Positions 1 to 8,222 of a stretch of 64,000 nucleotides of DNA are shown one piece after another. The first letter of the stretch is position 1; each line of letters opens with the position of its first letter. The stretch spans positions 1 to 64,000 of the forward strand of contig JACRJO010000016.1 in assembly GCA_016219985.1 (NCBI GenBank). Direction: 5' to 3'. This DNA comes from Sphingobacteriales bacterium. GTDB lineage: Bacteria > Bacteroidota > Bacteroidia > Chitinophagales > Chitinophagaceae. The translations under genes and the position numbers were made by a program. The notes under the pieces are model-generated. The model had not been told where the DNA came from. It searched no databases and was given only the letters and a program-made list of their open reading frames with translations.

Positions 1-32
1 GGGCTCCATCATTTGTGACCCCGCAGGGACTC
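1..32. repeat. Direct repeat of the tRNA-Lys 3' end and trailer (second copy at 99-130)
   Basis: gggctccatcatttgtgaccccgcagggactc occurs at 1-32 and 99-130; only the second copy continues into a full tRNA. Confidence 0.9.
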
Positions 33-84
33 CCCTCCTGCGTCGGGGTAAACTTCTCGCCCCTGCGGGGGTAAAAAAAGTAAA

Positions 85-101
85 CCCGGCATAAAGCCGG
101 G
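85..101 (-). terminator. Probable intrinsic terminator downstream of tRNA-Lys
   Basis: CCCGGC-ataaa-GCCGGG hairpin; on the minus strand it is followed by a T-rich run (tttactttttttac). Confidence 0.6.
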
Positions 102-113
102 CTCCATCATTTG

Positions 114-186
114 TGACCCCGCAGGGACTCGAACCCTGGACCTATTGATTAAGAGTCAATAGCTCTACCAACTGAGCTACGGAGTC
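114..186 (-). tRNA. tRNA-Lys (anticodon CTT)
   Basis: Reverse complement GACTCCGTAGCTCAGTTGGTAGAGCTATTGACTCTTAATCAATAGGTCCAGGGTTCGAGTCCCTGCGGGGTCA folds as a cloverleaf: 7-bp acceptor stem GACTCCG/CGGGGTC, T-loop GGTTCGAGTCC, anticodon loop CTCTTAA. Confidence 0.96.
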
Positions 187-684
187 TGAAAGCTTTGAAT
201 TAATGGGAGGCAAATTTACTGTAATTAAAAGAAAAATAGACGGTTAATCATTACAAAATATCCGGCAAGCGAATTTTTTTAACCTGCTGAACGCTTAATT
301 TACCCGGTAGAAATATTTTATGGAGGAATGAAAAAGGCTAACCGCTAAGAAAAGAAACCATCTTAAAACAGTTAGGAAAATTCAAAACCGGGTCCGGATT
401 ACTTTTTTTCAACCTGCCGGCAAAGGAAGGTGCACTCAAAAGTTGACGAATACAGATTTTGAATAAAATTTTATAACCTATTATTTTTTAATTAGTTGTC
501 AACTATAACTTACGCGTTTTTCCCGGCCTTATATAATTTTTAACCGGAGAAATCTGCCAATAATCTTAAATTTGGGTTGTCTTCTAACCCCCGAATTCTT
601 TCCTGGTTTATAAACGAATTGCTGCCTGTTGCGGGAATGATTCCTGCGAACCAAACTATTCATTTTATTTTAAATTGAGGAATT

Positions 685-954
685 ATGTATACGTATGATT
701 TGCTGGAAACCGGGTGTTACTACCTGGTGAAAGAGAAGGAAGATTCCCCCGTTATCCTGATCCGGGTGGCTGTGGTCACGGATCATTGCCTGTTTATTCA
801 GCGGTATGATGAGCCGATGGAAACCGCCTGGAAATTAAAAAGAGACCACCTGTTTGATATTATCGAGTGCCTCAGTGATGAAGCCGTAAAAGCCTGGGAA
901 GTATATTACCGGAGTAACCAGGATGCATTTTTTGAAGAAGACGACGAGGAATAA
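685..954 (+). CDS. Conserved hypothetical protein (89 aa)
   Basis: Open frame with ATG start and acidic C-terminus; no recognised domain. Confidence 0.65.
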   Translation: MYTYDLLETGCYYLVKEKEDSPVILIRVAVVTDHCLFIQRYDEPMETAWKLKRDHLFDIIECLSDEAVKAWEVYYRSNQDAFFEEDDEE

Positions 955-1021
955 TCCACTCGTGTAATTTACCCGGCCCGGTAGTTGGAAAAAAGTATTT
1001 TAGCTTTTCAACTACGAATCT

Positions 1022-2479
1022 ATGCGCCGAATACCTGCTTTTTACTGGCTGATAGTATTGCTGCTCGCCAGTTTCTCCCCTTCCCTTTTTGCCCAGGAGG
1101 ATTTATTACCCACCGATTACCTGGGAAAGGATTTTTATGCCGGCCGGCGTGCCGCATTGAGAGCCGGCATGCCCGACAGTTCGGTGGCTGTTTTTTTCGC
1201 CTACCCCACCCGCAATTTTTCCAATGACGTGGATTACCTCTATCACCCCAACCCGGATATGTACTATTTCAGCGGGTATAAAGAGCCGCATTCCCTGTTG
1301 CTGGTCTTTAAAGAACCGAGGACTGATTCAGCGGGGATCAGCTACACGGAGATACTCTTTGTACAAAAAAGAAATGCACAGGCGGAGCAGTGGACCGGGA
1401 AAAGAATGGGTGTTGAAGGAGCCCGGGAAAAACTCGGGATTGATCATGTGTATAACGGGGAAGCGTTTAAGAACTACTCGGTTGATTTCTCCGCGTTCAA
1501 AAAGATCATCGTTGACAAATTACCTGCTGATGTGGCAAACGGGTATGATAAAGCGGATCTGTATGACCTGCTGGAACAGTTCAGGCAAAAATCGGGGTAT
1601 GCAGCCAATAACACCGGGCGTTTTGACAACCGCTTATATTATGAACTGACCGGAAAGCTCCGCCGGATCAAAACCCCGGATGAAATGGCCCTCCTGCGAA
1701 AAGCAGTGGAGATATCCTGCCAGGCACATACCGAAGTCATGAAAGCCATTCACCCGGGCATGTCCGAACTGGAGATCCAGGGTCTGCAGGAATATGTACA
1801 CAAGAAACTGGGAGCAGAGGGTGTCGGATACGGTTCGATTGTGGGTTCGGGGGAAAACGGTTGCGTGCTGCATTATATGGAGAACACGAAAACCCGGATC
1901 GGAAATTCCCTCCTGCTGATGGATGTGGGAGCTGAATACCATGGCTACACGGCCGATGTGACAAGGACGGTCCCGGCAGACGGGAAATTTTCCCCGGAGG
2001 AAAAAGCCATCTACGAACTGGTTTACCAGGCACAGGAAGCTGCATTTAAAACACTGAGAAACGGGGCCCGGTTTGCCGATGCCAGCAATGCTGCCAGGGA
2101 AACCATCGCGGAAGGGCTGGTAAAACTGGGTATCATACAGGATAAAAAAGAAGTAAATAAATATTACCCGCACGGGCTGGGTCACCATATCGGGCTTGAT
2201 GTGCATGACCGGGGAGGGATGGAAACCCTGCTGAAAGACATGGTCATCACCATTGAACCCGGTATCTATATCCCTTCGAACAGCAACTGCGACAAAAAGT
2301 GGTGGGGGATTGCCGTACGCATTGAAGATGACCTGCTGATCACGGAAAACGGGTACGAGATCCTCTCCCGCCTCGCCCCAAGAAAAGCAGAAGACGTTGA
2401 GAAAATGATCAGCCAGAAAAGCGCCCTGGATGATTTTAAACTGGTCCTGCCGGAACCGGGCGGAAAGAAAGCATTCTGA
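1022..2479 (+). CDS. Xaa-Pro aminopeptidase, M24B family, with signal peptide
   Basis: Signal peptide MRRIPAFYWLIVLLLASFSPSLFAQ; aminopeptidase P N-terminal domain; M24 motifs LLMDVGAEYHGYTADVTRTVP, YPHGLGHHIGLDVHD, ITIEPGIY. Confidence 0.93.
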   Translation: MRRIPAFYWLIVLLLASFSPSLFAQEDLLPTDYLGKDFYAGRRAALRAGMPDSSVAVFFAYPTRNFSNDVDYLYHPNPDMYYFSGYKEPHSLLLVFKEPRTDSAGISYTEILFVQKRNAQAEQWTGKRMGVEGAREKLGIDHVYNGEAFKNYSVDFSAFKKIIVDKLPADVANGYDKADLYDLLEQFRQKSGYAANNTGRFDNRLYYELTGKLRRIKTPDEMALLRKAVEISCQAHTEVMKAIHPGMSELEIQGLQEYVHKKLGAEGVGYGSIVGSGENGCVLHYMENTKTRIGNSLLLMDVGAEYHGYTADVTRTVPADGKFSPEEKAIYELVYQAQEAAFKTLRNGARFADASNAARETIAEGLVKLGIIQDKKEVNKYYPHGLGHHIGLDVHDRGGMETLLKDMVITIEPGIYIPSNSNCDKKWWGIAVRIEDDLLITENGYEILSRLAPRKAEDVEKMISQKSALDDFKLVLPEPGGKKAF

Positions 2480-2485
2480 TCAAAA

Positions 2486-2511
2486 AAAATGCCCCTGTCA
2501 GGAGGCATTTT
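2486..2511. terminator. Bidirectional intrinsic terminator between convergent genes
   Basis: AAAATGCC...GGCATTTT hairpin flanked by A-tract and T-tract. Confidence 0.75.
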
Positions 2512-2532
2512 TTTATTCAGTACCCATAAAAA

Positions 2533-3987
2533 TTATTGGTATACACCGGTAAACGTGCCATTCGTAATATTCACGGTGGCATTGGCGCTGTTTTTTACCT
2601 GCCCGCTGAATGTGCCGGTAATGGTTTTGGTGGATGTATTATGATTCGTCACTTTAAAAGTCAGGTTCCGGGTGGCGTCTGTAGAATAATCGTCTGCCCC
2701 GCCGTTAAAAATAAATGTAAATACGCAGACATTATTTTGTGAGATTACAGTCGAATAGGTTTCATTGTTGTTGATGGTACCGCTCACATCCACCAGGTTA
2801 AACCCGATTTCATTCATTGAGGCATCCAACCCGGTATATGCAAGGTTCAGGAAAGGCGGCAGCACAGTTGTCAGCAACACATCCGATACCGGCCCCTGGT
2901 ACGTGGTTGTACCTGCCGTGAACTTCCAGTCTACAGAAGGGGCTGCCGTACAGGTAACCGGGAACGTACAGGCTGCTGTGCCGGGAACCGGGATATTAAA
3001 TGTACCCCCGGCAGCCGGTGTGCCGGAACCTGCCAGCTGTATATTGGTTGATCCCGGTGCGGCAAATACACCACTGGCGCTGAATGTCATTCCGTTTGTG
3101 GCCGTTGTACTGATCGTATAAGGTCCCGCTGTAAGCACATTCACTGAAATATCCACTGTATTGGATGCCGTAAGGGCCGTGCCGGCCTGGTAGTTGCCAT
3201 TTACCACAGCACTGGCACAATCGATGGAATATGTGGCCCCGGCCACAGTAGTAACCTGGAAGTTGCAATTAGAAGACCCGGCCGTAACCGGTATAGTTAC
3301 CGCTCCCGGTGTGCCGCCGGGTGTACCGGATCCGGTCAGCACCAATGATTGTACCCCTGTGGTCAGGAAGGCGCCGTTGCCTGAAAATGTCATGCCATTG
3401 GTAGCCGTGGTAGTTATATTATAGGTTCCGATGGTGGTTACATTTACAGAAAGGGTGACCTGGTTACTGCTGTTGAGCGGGCTGCCGATTATATAATTTC
3501 CACTGGCCGTGGCACCGGAGCAGGAAGCGGGAGTCCCCGTTCCTTCCAGTGTAAATACAGCCGGTCCGCCGGCGCCGGAAGGTAAAACCGTAACCTGGAC
3601 ATCACAATACGTGCTGTCAAAGCTGACTACAAAATTTTTTAATCCCGCGGCAAAGGGAGTGCCTTTCCCCCGGAGTGTCACTACATTATTCCCGGCGCTG
3701 GTAAAGATCCCGCTGGCGCTGAAAGAAAAACCGTCTACCGTATCAGTAGTGATCAGGTAGGTCCCGGCCTGGATTACATCTACATTAATCGTAATGCTGT
3801 TATTGGCAGGAACCAGCTGGGTGCTGACTTCATAAGTACCATTCACTGTTTTGGGGAGGCAATCGCCTGAAACCTCGCTTTGCAGGCTTCCCTGGGCTGG
3901 CGTGTCCGGTGCTTCATAACTCAACTCTTTCTGACAGGAAGTCAGCATTAAAACGGCCAACCCTGAAATTCCAATAAATTTCTTCAT
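2533..3987 (-). CDS. Lipoprotein with tandem ~110-aa repeat domains
   Basis: Start chosen at MKKFIGISGLAVLMLTSC (lipobox LTSC); repeated segments ITTTATNGMTFSGNGAF...GSGTP / ISTTATNGMTFSASGVF...GSGTP. Confidence 0.8.
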   Translation of the reverse strand: MKKFIGISGLAVLMLTSCQKELSYEAPDTPAQGSLQSEVSGDCLPKTVNGTYEVSTQLVPANNSITINVDVIQAGTYLITTDTVDGFSFSASGIFTSAGNNVVTLRGKGTPFAAGLKNFVVSFDSTYCDVQVTVLPSGAGGPAVFTLEGTGTPASCSGATASGNYIIGSPLNSSNQVTLSVNVTTIGTYNITTTATNGMTFSGNGAFLTTGVQSLVLTGSGTPGGTPGAVTIPVTAGSSNCNFQVTTVAGATYSIDCASAVVNGNYQAGTALTASNTVDISVNVLTAGPYTISTTATNGMTFSASGVFAAPGSTNIQLAGSGTPAAGGTFNIPVPGTAACTFPVTCTAAPSVDWKFTAGTTTYQGPVSDVLLTTVLPPFLNLAYTGLDASMNEIGFNLVDVSGTINNNETYSTVISQNNVCVFTFIFNGGADDYSTDATRNLTFKVTNHNTSTKTITGTFSGQVKNSANATVNITNGTFTGVYQ

Positions 3988-4105
3988 AACTCCAAAATCC
4001 TTTTTGAACGCTAAAAATAATACTATTTTGATTACACTCATCCAGAGGGGGACAAACGAACTGCCCCGGGGGAAAATAATCCACTACATTTGTGAAATTT
4101 CCCCA

Positions 4106-4801
4106 ATGAAGAACGTATTATTTTCCATCTTATTATTAGCCGCGGTCTCCTGTAATTCACAGCCGGGGACAACCGATATCCATGCAGGCCCTGATGAATT
4201 TGAAAAAGGGCTGTCCTCCCCCGGCGTGCAGGTGCTGGATGTACGCAAGGCAACCGAATTTAAAGGCGGGCACCTGAAGAATGCCTTGCAGGCCGACTGG
4301 ACCAATAAAGCAGAATTTTTTGAGCGGGTCAAATATGTGGATAAGGACAAACCCGTCTATATCTATTGCCTGGCCGGGGGACGCAGCGCCGCTGCTGCCG
4401 GATGGATGCGGGAGAACGGGTACAAACAGGTCATCGAACTAACAGGGGGTATTAATGCCTGGAAAAATGCAGGCAAACCCGTGGAAGGAAGCAGTAATGA
4501 AAAACAAATCAGCGAAGAGGAATACCTGGCTTCCATCCCGGCAGACAAAACAGTACTGGTGGATGTCGGCGCTGAATGGTGCCCGCCCTGCGTGAAAATG
4601 GAACCCGTACTCAATGAGATCCGGGCGGATTCCACCCTGCATTTCGTTTTCCTGAAAATTGATGCCGGTATCCATACCGGGTTGCTGAAGGCCCTGCAGA
4701 TTGAGTCCCTCCCGGTTTTTATAATTTACAAAGGCGGGAAAGAAACCTGGCGGAAACAAGGCTTAGTGAGCCGGGATGAATTCAGCAACCTGTTGAAATA
4801 A
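4106..4801 (+). CDS. Lipoprotein with rhodanese domain fused to thioredoxin domain
   Basis: Lipobox AAVSC; rhodanese loop YIYCLAGGRSAAAAGWM; thioredoxin motif AEWCPPCVKMEPVLNEI. Confidence 0.85.
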   Translation: MKNVLFSILLLAAVSCNSQPGTTDIHAGPDEFEKGLSSPGVQVLDVRKATEFKGGHLKNALQADWTNKAEFFERVKYVDKDKPVYIYCLAGGRSAAAAGWMRENGYKQVIELTGGINAWKNAGKPVEGSSNEKQISEEEYLASIPADKTVLVDVGAEWCPPCVKMEPVLNEIRADSTLHFVFLKIDAGIHTGLLKALQIESLPVFIIYKGGKETWRKQGLVSRDEFSNLLK

Positions 4802-4811
4802 AATAAAAAAA

Positions 4812-5834
4812 ATGTCCATACTGAAACGATCAGGACTCCTGTCCTTCCTGCTCCCTGCCCTGCTTTCTGCGCAATCCCCCACTGTGCAGCTGCTGAGTTC
4901 CGGCACGGCAACCAGTATCCGTGGCCTGAGTGTAGTAAGTGACCAGGTAATCTGGGTCAGTGGCAGCAATGGGACGATCGGGCGTTCAACCGATGGCGGG
5001 CAGCAATGGAAATGGTCGGTGGTAAAAGGGTTTGAAAAAAAAGATTTCCGGGATATTGAAGCCTTTGACGCCAATACAGCGATCATTATGAGTGTGGAGG
5101 CGCCTGCCTATATTTTAAAAACCACCAACGGCGGTGATACCTGGAAGATCGTATATGAAAACAATACAAAGGGCATGTTCCTCGATGCTATGGAATTCTG
5201 GAATGAAAAAGCCGGCATCGTGATCGGCGACCCGGTGGAAGGAAAATTTTTTGTAACCAGGACTTTTGACGGGGGCCAGAGCTGGAATGATGTGCCGGTG
5301 GATAAGCGGCCCGTCGCTGACAGCGGTGAAGCCTGTTTTGCCGCCAGTGGCACCAATCTTCGTGTGCTGGACCGTGATGAAGCCGTATTTGTCAGCGGGG
5401 GATTCCGTTCCCGGTTGTTTTCAAGGAAAGCTCCTGTTATGCTTCCCATCCTGCAGGGTAAGGAAAGTACGGGCGCTAATTCAGTCGCTGTCTGGGATGA
5501 CAGCAAGCTGAAGGGCGGGAAAAACATGATCATTGCCGGCGGGGATTTTAACATTCCCTCCTCTACCGAGAAAAATTGTTTTTATACCTATAACGGGGGA
5601 AAGACCTGGTCTGCCCCTGAAATACCACCGCACGGGTACCGGAGTTGCGTGGAATATATTTCCCGCAGAAAAGCCATTGCCTGTGGCCTGAATGGTGTGG
5701 ATTATACAAGCGATGGCGGGAGAAACTGGAGCTGGATCAGCCAGGAAGGTTTTCATGTATGCAGGAGGGCAAAAACCGGAAATGCGGTATTTTTTGCAGG
5801 AAATAACGGAAAAATCGCTAAGATTGTGTGGTAG
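4812..5834 (+). CDS. Secreted BNR/YCF48-like beta-propeller repeat protein
   Basis: Signal peptide; repeated sGGqtWk-type motifs (TDGGQQWKW, TNGGDTWKI, FDGGQSWND, YNGGKTWSA, SDGGRNWSW). Confidence 0.78.
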   Translation: MSILKRSGLLSFLLPALLSAQSPTVQLLSSGTATSIRGLSVVSDQVIWVSGSNGTIGRSTDGGQQWKWSVVKGFEKKDFRDIEAFDANTAIIMSVEAPAYILKTTNGGDTWKIVYENNTKGMFLDAMEFWNEKAGIVIGDPVEGKFFVTRTFDGGQSWNDVPVDKRPVADSGEACFAASGTNLRVLDRDEAVFVSGGFRSRLFSRKAPVMLPILQGKESTGANSVAVWDDSKLKGGKNMIIAGGDFNIPSSTEKNCFYTYNGGKTWSAPEIPPHGYRSCVEYISRRKAIACGLNGVDYTSDGGRNWSWISQEGFHVCRRAKTGNAVFFAGNNGKIAKIVW

Positions 5835-5858
5835 AAATACTATTGCAAACCTTAGCCT

Positions 5859-6536
5859 GTGTTTAGAAAATTCTTCGAACAGCTCCGTTGGAAAAAACTG
5901 GCCCGTCAACTCCGTAAACCGGCGGGCGCTGCCGGTATTGATGTGGCCGGGAAGATGAATACCGCCAACGAATTCCTTTATGATTTTACCCTCGACGAAA
6001 TGATGATCCGGGAAAACGAGTCCATCCTCGAGATCGGGTTCGGGAATGGAAAATTTTTCTCCAAACAATTCAGCCGGGCAGAAAATCTCCGGATAACCGG
6101 GCTGGATTTTTCAGGGGTGATGGTAAGGACTGCACGAAAGCACAATAAAGCCCTGATAAAGGAAGGTAATCTTTCACTCGTAAAAGGCCAGAGTGATAAA
6201 ATGCCGTTCCTTTCCGCCAGCTTTGACAAGGTCTTCTGTATTAATGTAGCTTATTTCTGGGAAGACCCGCAGGAGCATTTACTTGAAATATACAGGGTGT
6301 TGCGACCCGGTGGCCGTTTATATGCCACGATCCGCAGCCGGGAGAGCATGAATCAGCTGCCTTTTACCCGGTATGGATTCCGGACCTATACAGAAGAAGA
6401 ATGGAAGCTGCTCTGTCACCTGAATAATCTCCTCTTTATCCGCTGTTCATCGGTGTATGAACCTGCTTTTCCCGGTCCCGGGGTGATTACGGGGGCCCGT
6501 TCTGTTTGCCTGGTGGCGGAAAAAAGGAGTTTATAA
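5859..6536 (+). CDS. Class I SAM-dependent methyltransferase
   Basis: GTG start; motif I ILEIGFGNGKFF, post-I ITGLDFSGVMV, motif III EIYRVLRPGGRLYATI. Confidence 0.88.
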   Translation: MFRKFFEQLRWKKLARQLRKPAGAAGIDVAGKMNTANEFLYDFTLDEMMIRENESILEIGFGNGKFFSKQFSRAENLRITGLDFSGVMVRTARKHNKALIKEGNLSLVKGQSDKMPFLSASFDKVFCINVAYFWEDPQEHLLEIYRVLRPGGRLYATIRSRESMNQLPFTRYGFRTYTEEEWKLLCHLNNLLFIRCSSVYEPAFPGPGVITGARSVCLVAEKRSL

Positions 6537-7115
6537 CTGATCCAGCAACTCCTTAACACTGGGCCGTTTTTTGTAATCTGTGTCAAAAAAACGGTAAGTG
6601 ACCGTCGACTCCCGGTCGATAATATAAACTGCCGGAACGGGCAGGTATTTTCCATTGGGGCCATTGTTCTTTTCAATATCCAGCCCGCTGCTCCGGTAAC
6701 GGGCCAGGGTGTTTTCTTCCATTTCATATTCCACCTCGTACCCCTTCATGATCTTTAACCCCTCATCGTACAGGACAGGATAGCTGGCTTTTGTTTTCTC
6801 CACTGTCTGACTCACATTTTCCGGTTTTTCCGGGGAAACAGCTACTACGTTGGCACCTTTCGCGGTTATCAGGGAGAGTGAATCCTGTAACCGGGACAAT
6901 TCCCTGTTGCAATACGGGCACCAGTAGCCGCGGTAGAATACCAGTACCACTTTGCCTTTTTTCAGGAGATCTTTGAGCCGGACCTCCTTTCCCTCCTGGT
7001 CCTTTGCTTTAAAATCCGGGGCTTTGGACCCGATAAACAGGCCTTCCGGCTTTTCCTGGGCCTGCAGCCCGGACAGGACAAAAAGAAGCGATACAAAGAA
7101 GAATGCTTTTTTCAT
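6531..7115 (-). CDS. Secreted AhpC/TSA-type peroxiredoxin-like protein
   Basis: Signal peptide MKKAFFFVSLLFVLSGLQAQ; VLVFYRGYWCPYCNRELSRLQ; peroxiredoxin fold motifs. Confidence 0.85.
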   Translation of the reverse strand: MKKAFFFVSLLFVLSGLQAQEKPEGLFIGSKAPDFKAKDQEGKEVRLKDLLKKGKVVLVFYRGYWCPYCNRELSRLQDSLSLITAKGANVVAVSPEKPENVSQTVEKTKASYPVLYDEGLKIMKGYEVEYEMEENTLARYRSSGLDIEKNNGPNGKYLPVPAVYIIDRESTVTYRFFDTDYKKRPSVKELLDQL

Positions 7116-7238
7116 ATTTCCATTTAGGTCACTCAAAAATAGGCTGCCCCGGGGACATGTGGTCACCCGTCCCAGGATTAACAGAAGATTATTTTTTCGT
7201 AAATTCGCCTGCCATTAACCCTGTTAAAAATACGTTGT

Positions 7239-7514
7239 ATGCCAGGATCACATCCCAACTCTCATTCTGAGAAGTATTATACGCAAATACTGATTGGTTT
7301 TGCGGCAATTATCGGCTTTGTTTTGACTACTTTTTATGCCATTTTCGAATTAAAGAAAGACAAATCCTGGTATTTCTGGGCGCTGCTGGCCGCCTTTTTG
7401 CTCATTTCCGGCATTTACTTCTGTCTGAGCGCCTTTGTGCATAAGATCAAATCCGATTTTAACCGCAGAGCCAAACAACGGGAACAGCACAAAACCTTCA
7501 TGGCCGATAATTAA
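7239..7514 (+). CDS. Small membrane protein, hypothetical (2 predicted TM)
   Basis: Two hydrophobic stretches, charged C-terminus. Confidence 0.6.
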   Translation: MPGSHPNSHSEKYYTQILIGFAAIIGFVLTTFYAIFELKKDKSWYFWALLAAFLLISGIYFCLSAFVHKIKSDFNRRAKQREQHKTFMADN

Positions 7515-7530
7515 TGAAACGGCCCTGCTT

Positions 7531-7869
7531 TCAGACAGCTGGTTTGCTAAACATAAAATAAACGGCGCCCAGCAGCAGTAAAAAACTGGCCAGGTATCTC
7601 CACTGGAAGGGTTCCTTCATGATCCAGACGGCAAAGGCTGAGAATACCAGCAGCGTGATCACTTCCTGCATCATTTTCAGCTGAAAGAGGTTAAAGCCGT
7701 CCACTTTTCCGAACCGGTTAGCCGGTACCATCAGGCAATATTCCAGTAAGGCTATGAGCCAGCTGATCAGGATCGCCTTCCACAACGGCCAGCCCTGTTG
7801 CTTCAGGTGATAGTACCAGGCGAAGGTCATGAAGACGTTAGAGGCGAATAAGAGTATGATTGTTCTCAT
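7531..7869 (-). CDS. DUF486 family membrane protein
   Basis: MRTIILLFASNVFMTFAWYYHLK... LIALLEYCLMVPANRFG matches the DUF486 pattern. Confidence 0.85.
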   Translation of the reverse strand: MRTIILLFASNVFMTFAWYYHLKQQGWPLWKAILISWLIALLEYCLMVPANRFGKVDGFNLFQLKMMQEVITLLVFSAFAVWIMKEPFQWRYLASFLLLLGAVYFMFSKPAV

Positions 7870-7921
7870 AATTTATAATTAAGAAGGGCTGTACCGGTTT
7901 GGATACAGCCCCTATTATAGC

Positions 7922-8121
7922 AAGAACCAAGATGCCAAGAAGCAAGAACCCTGCCTACTCGCCTCGCGGCGAAGCGGGCCGGACAGGCAGGCAAAGAATA
8001 ATCAAGTTGCAAGCTTCAAATAAGAACCAAGATACCAGGAAACAAGATCCCTGCCTACTCGCCTCGCGGCGAAGCGGGCCGGACAGGCAGGCATAAAAGG
8101 ATCAAGCTTCAAGATTCAATA
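7922..8121. repeat. Two tandem ~100-bp repeats, each with the GC-rich palindrome
   Basis: agaaccaagatgccaagaagcaagaaCCCTGCCTACTCGCC...GGCAGGC repeated with ~100-nt spacing (palindromes at 7950-7991 and 8050-8091). Confidence 0.9.
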
Positions 8122-8222
8122 AGAGCCAAATGAGTGAAATATTTAAGGTTCAAACCGTTTGTAAAACATCATTGGTCCATGGGATTTCCTGTCAACAAGT
8201 TAACCCGTTAACCCATTTCCTG

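Noticed and set aside
1634-2206. 190-aa minus-strand ORF opposite the Xaa-Pro aminopeptidase
   Set aside because: Shadow ORF antisense to a clear M24B peptidase.
7886-7911. GGGCTGTA...TACAGCCC hairpin just upstream of the DUF486 gene
   Set aside because: No T-tract on either strand and no further structure; too little evidence to call a regulator.
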